The translations under genes and the position numbers were made by a program. The notes beneath the pieces were generated by a model. It was not told where the DNA came from. It searched no databases and worked only from the letters and a program-made list of their open reading frames with translations. From Pseudomonadota bacterium (GTDB lineage: Bacteria > Pseudomonadota > Gammaproteobacteria > Burkholderiales > SG8-39), in NCBI GenBank assembly GCA_021848555.1, contig JAJZUN010000060.1:1-10484 (forward strand): a stretch of 10,484 bases of DNA, given 5' to 3'. Each line of letters begins with the position of its first letter. Position 1 is the first letter of the stretch. Positions 8,052 through 10,484 of the stretch are shown in pieces.

Positions 8052-8080
8052 TTGTTTGCGCGCACTGCCGCGCTTATAAT
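8052..8080 (+). promoter_or_regulatory. Promoter for tRNA-Thr
   Basis: TTGTTT at 8052-8057 and a perfect TATAAT at 8075-8080 are separated by 17 bases. The start would be near 8087, giving a 5' leader of about 37 bases to be trimmed from the tRNA. The -35 box sits in the spacer of an inverted repeat (TGCGCGC at 8044-8050, GCGCGCA at 8058-8064). Confidence 0.65.
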
Positions 8081-8123
8081 CGTGGCCTTCCGCTGATTCT
8101 CCTGTTCGCATTGATGTAGCTCA

Positions 8124-8199
8124 GCCGGGTTAGCTCAGTTGGTAGAGCAGCGCATTCGTAATGCGAAGGTCGGAGGTTCGACTCCTCTACCCGGCACCA
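8124..8199 (+). tRNA. tRNA-Thr (anticodon CGT)
   Basis: A complete 76-base cloverleaf with encoded CCA. The acceptor stem is GCCGGGT (8124-8130) with ACCCGGC (8189-8195), followed by discriminator A and CCA. The D stem is GCTC/GAGC and the T arm contains GGTTCGACTCC. The anticodon loop TTCGTAA gives CGT, reading the threonine codon ACG. The anticodon arm, including its open 27-43 position, is identical as far as I recall to that of E. coli thrW, which supports the identity. The gene has its own promoter upstream, and no clear terminator lies between it and mtaP. Confidence 0.97.
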
Positions 8200-8315
8200 A
8201 ATTGCACCGCGCCCGGCGCGCTCTGGCCGCGCGAGGATCGTTCCGGCGGCGTTGGCCGGCCGCTCGCGCTCCGGGGGCCGATTTCAGCGGGTGACGCGAC
8301 GAGCGAAAGGATTTG

Positions 8316-9206
8316 ATGCGCGCGACTCAGGCAAAGCAGGTGCTGGGCATCATCGGCGGCAGCGGGGTCTACGATATCGACGGCCTGGCCGGCAAGCGCT
8401 GGGAGAAGGTCGCATCGCCTTTCGGCGAACCTTCGGACGAATTGCTGTGCGGCGAACTCGACGGCCAGGCGATGGTGTTTCTGCCGCGGCACGGGCGCGG
8501 CCACCGGATTCCGCCCTCCGAGATCAATTTCCGCGCCAACATCGATGTCCTGAAGCGCCTGGGCGTGACCGATGTCATTTCCGTCAGCGCCGTGGGCTCG
8601 CTGCGCGAGCATCTGCATCCCGGCATGTTCGTCATCGTGGACCAGTTCGTCGACCGCACCTTCGCGCGCACGAAAAGCTTTTTCGGCACCGGCATGGTGG
8701 CGCATGTCTCCATGGCGCGCCCGGTGTGCAGTCGCCTCGGCGACCACCTCGAGGCGGCGGCGCGCGCGGCCGGCATCGAGACGGCGCGCGGCGGCACCTA
8801 TCTGGTGATGGAGGGGCCGCAGTTCTCCAGCCTGGCCGAATCCGAGCTGTATCGCAGCTGGAGCTGCGACGTCATCGGCATGACCAACATGCCCGAAGCC
8901 AAGCTCGCGCGCGAGGCGGAGCTGTGCTACGCCACCGTGGCCATGGTCACCGACTACGACTGCTGGCACCCGAATCACGACGACGTGACGGTGCAGGCGA
9001 TCATCGAGGTGCTGCTCGCCAATGCGGACAAGGCGCGCGCGCTGGTGAAGCAAGTGGCGCCCCGGCTCAGGGACGACGCGGGCGCGGCCGGCTGCGGCTG
9101 CCGCGGCGCGCTGGAGCATGCGCTGATCACCGCGCCCGAGGCGCGCGATGCGCAAATGCTGGGCCGGCTGGATGCCGTGGCCGGGCGCCTGTTGAATCGA
9201 AAATGA
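8316..9206 (+). CDS. mtaP: S-methyl-5'-thioadenosine phosphorylase
   Basis: A 296-residue cytoplasmic enzyme of the PNP/MTAP phosphorylase family. It cleaves methylthioadenosine, a by-product of polyamine synthesis, with phosphate to adenine and methylthioribose-1-phosphate. Landmarks are the phosphate-binding GIIGGSG at 11-17, LPRHGRGHRIPPSEINFRAN at 56-75, VSAVGSL at 90-96, MEGPQFSS at 165-172, VIGMTNMPEAKLAREAE at 186-202 and TDYDCW at 212-217. The DYD pair corresponds to the aspartates that recognise the 6-amino group of adenine in human MTAP; methylthioinosine phosphorylases and guanosine-type PNPs carry other residues there. A small insert GCGCRG at 259-264 is present. The ATG at 8316 has AAAGG five bases upstream and is preferred to the TTG at 8313. 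The next gene, apt, starts 17 bases later and uses the released adenine, which strengthens the functional call. Confidence 0.93.
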   Translation: MRATQAKQVLGIIGGSGVYDIDGLAGKRWEKVASPFGEPSDELLCGELDGQAMVFLPRHGRGHRIPPSEINFRANIDVLKRLGVTDVISVSAVGSLREHLHPGMFVIVDQFVDRTFARTKSFFGTGMVAHVSMARPVCSRLGDHLEAAARAAGIETARGGTYLVMEGPQFSSLAESELYRSWSCDVIGMTNMPEAKLAREAELCYATVAMVTDYDCWHPNHDDVTVQAIIEVLLANADKARALVKQVAPRLRDDAGAAGCGCRGALEHALITAPEARDAQMLGRLDAVAGRLLNRK

Positions 9207-9223
9207 CGCAATAAGGGCAGGCC

Positions 9224-9751
9224 ATGCCGATCAAATCGCTCATCCGCACCGTTCCCCACTATCCCAAGCAGGGCGTGATGTTTCGCGACATCACCACCCT
9301 GCTCAAGGACCCGGTCGGATTCCGCATCACCATCAACGAATTCGTGCACCGCTATACCGGAGCCAAAATCGACAAGATCGCCGGCATCGAGTCGCGCGGC
9401 TTCATCATCGGCGCGGCGCTGGCGTTCCAGCTGGGCGTGGGCTTCGTGCCGATACGCAAGAAAGGCAAGCTGCCGGCCGCGACCGTGGGGCACGACTACG
9501 AACTGGAGTACGGCTTCGACCGCATCGAGCTGCATGTCGATGCCATCGCCGAGGGCGAGCGCGTGCTGCTGGTGGACGATCTGATCGCCACCGGGGGCAC
9601 GGCCGAGGCGGCGGTCAAGCTGATCGAAAAAATGGGCGGCACGGTCGTGGAAATATGCGCCGTGATCGACCTCCCCGACCTGGGCGGGAGCAAGCGCCTG
9701 CAAAAACTGAAACACAAGGTGTTCACCCTGTGCGAGTTCGAAGGCGACTGA
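9224..9751 (+). CDS. apt: Adenine phosphoribosyltransferase
   Basis: A 175-residue cytoplasmic purine-salvage enzyme that joins adenine to PRPP to form AMP and pyrophosphate. The type I phosphoribosyltransferase PRPP loop is [14 protein letters not shown] at 114-127, with the acidic pair D118-D119. Upstream family features are [14 protein letters not shown] at 14-27, GIESRGFI at 54-61 and RKKGKLP at 79-84. The length is close to E. coli Apt (183). A Shine-Dalgarno (AAGGG, 9213-9217) lies 6 bases before the ATG. The gene is 17 bases after mtaP and is almost certainly in the same transcript; together they convert methylthioadenosine-derived adenine into AMP. Confidence 0.96.
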   Translation: MPIKSLIRTVPHYPKQGVMFRDITTLLKDPVGFRITINEFVHRYTGAKIDKIAGIESRGFIIGAALAFQLGVGFVPIRKKGKLPAATVGHDYELEYGFDRIELHVDAIAEGERVLLVDDLIATGGTAEAAVKLIEKMGGTVVEICAVIDLPDLGGSKRLQKLKHKVFTLCEFEGD

Positions 9752-9788
9752 CCGCCAGCAGCGCGCCGGTCGATCAGGCATTACTTTC

Positions 9789-9796
9789 AGGAGGAG
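9789..9796 (+). promoter_or_regulatory. Strong ribosome binding site of the Bug-family gene
   Basis: AGGAGGAG ends 7 bases before the ATG at 9804. It is the best Shine-Dalgarno in the window and fixes the start of the frameshifted gene. Confidence 0.75.
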
Positions 9797-9803
9797 AACG
9801 AAG

Positions 9804-10484
9804 ATGAAAAGCGGGTTGCGTTTACTGCTGTCGTGCGCATTGTCGGTGTTCTGGGTCGGCGTCGCGACGGCGCAGGGATTTCCATCCAAGCCGGTGCATA
9901 TCGTGGTGCCGTTCACGCCAGGCGGCACCGCCGACGTGATGGCGCGGCTGATCGGACAGAAAATGTCCGAGGCGCTGGGGCAGCAGGTGCTGGTCGAGAA
10001 CCGGCCCGGCGGCGGCACGGTGATCGGCACCGATTACGTTGCGCGCGCCGGCCGACGGCCACACCATGCTGCTGATGGCCAACAGTTTCACCATCAATCC
10101 CAACGTGCGCGCCAAGCTGCCCTACGACCCGCTCAAGGACTTCGCCCCGGTGACGATGCTGGTGAAATCGCCGCAGGTGCTGGTGGTGAACCCGGCGCTT
10201 GGGGTCAAGTCGCTGGCCGAGTTCAGCGCGCTGGTGAAGAGCAAGCCCGGAAAGCTCAGTCTGGCCACGGTCGGCCCCGCCACGACGCAGCACATCGCGA
10301 GCGAAATGCTGAAAGGCGTGATGAAACTCGACATGATCTACGTGCCCTACCCCGGCGGCGCGCCGGCCGCGGGCGCGCTCGCGGGCGGCCATGTGGACGC
10401 GGTGCTGGCCAATTATTCGGAAGTCGCGCAGCACATCCAGTCCGGGAAAGCCCGCGCCATCGCGGTCACCTCGGCGGAGCGCAC
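9804..10484 (+). pseudogene. Bug-family (TTT) periplasmic solute-binding protein, frameshifted, 3' partial
   Basis: From the ATG at 9804 the protein starts with a signal peptide (MKSGLRLLLS..., hydrophobic core, likely cleavage after ATA at residue 23) and then the Bug signature FPSKPVHIVVPFTPGG, ADVMARLIG and VLVENRPGG. After about residue 83 the frame loses homology. The family sequence resumes in the +1 frame at 10051 as ADGHTMLLMANSFTINPN, then LPYDPLKDFAPVTML, GPATTQHIASEML and YVPYPGGAPAAGAL, and runs open to the right edge. A two-base loss (one GC unit) in the GC-repeat at 10041-10048 would explain it: restoring it reads V-A-R-A-P-A-D-G-H, the expected family sequence. A sequencing or assembly error is equally possible. 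The original frame also stays open to the edge but has no family content. Bug proteins are about 320-330 residues, so roughly 95 lie beyond the window. The ligand (typically a carboxylate) cannot be told from sequence, and no transporter membrane genes are visible. Confidence 0.85.

Noticed and set aside
8150..8166. G27-A43 mismatch in the anticodon stem of the tRNA, considered as a sign of a degraded tRNA
   Set aside because: To my recollection the same anticodon arm occurs in functional E. coli thrW; all other stems pair fully.
8252..9214. A 320-codon forward frame overlapping mtaP in another phase
   Set aside because: Arg/Gly/Ala-rich shadow of mtaP; the mtaP frame carries all family motifs.
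10041..10060. Programmed ribosomal frameshifting in the Bug-family gene
   Set aside because: No slippery heptamer, stop codon or downstream pseudoknot is evident, and Bug proteins are not known to use recoding; slippage mutation or sequence error is simpler.

Overview
The window is an ordinary, gene-dense chromosomal stretch of a high-GC bacterium, most likely a betaproteobacterium (Burkholderiales/Nitrosomonadales-like). This rests on the block ribF-ileS-lspA-ispH, the style of the IleS and IspH sequences, and a Bug-family (tripartite tricarboxylate transporter) binding protein, a family greatly expanded in that class. Every recognisable gene is on the + strand. I see no mobile element, CRISPR array, phage gene or clearly new multi-gene system.

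Left part (1-2120): the 3' portion of a SirB1-family gene (transglutaminase-like fold plus TPR) with its start outside the window; then a YbhB/YbcL (PEBP, Raf-kinase-inhibitor-like) gene 18 bases upstream of dsbB, the quinone-linked membrane oxidase that recharges DsbA. A GC-rich hairpin after dsbB may end this unit.

Middle (2126-7500): a likely housekeeping operon behind a perfect TATAAT -10 box: ribF (FMN/FAD synthesis), ileS (isoleucyl-tRNA synthetase), lspA (lipoprotein signal peptidase, overlapping ileS by 8 bases) and ispH (last step of the MEP isoprenoid pathway). The fkpB gene that sits between lspA and ispH in E. coli is absent here; only 49 bases separate the two genes.

Right part (7523-9751): a cysteine-free Fur-family regulator with an Irr-like HHH motif, whose best promoter would start the transcript at or next to its ATG; a candidate terminator; a promoter and a tRNA-Thr (CGT anticodon); then mtaP and apt, which together turn methylthioadenosine, a by-product of polyamine synthesis, back into AMP.

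Right edge (9804-10484): a Bug-family periplasmic solute-binding protein gene with a strong ribosome binding site and signal peptide, but broken by a frameshift in a GC-dinucleotide tract near 10041-10050. It runs off the window.

The points most worth a second look are the frameshift in the Bug gene, the Irr-like regulator and its possible leaderless start, and the missing fkpB. All are modest. No previously undescribed system is evident.
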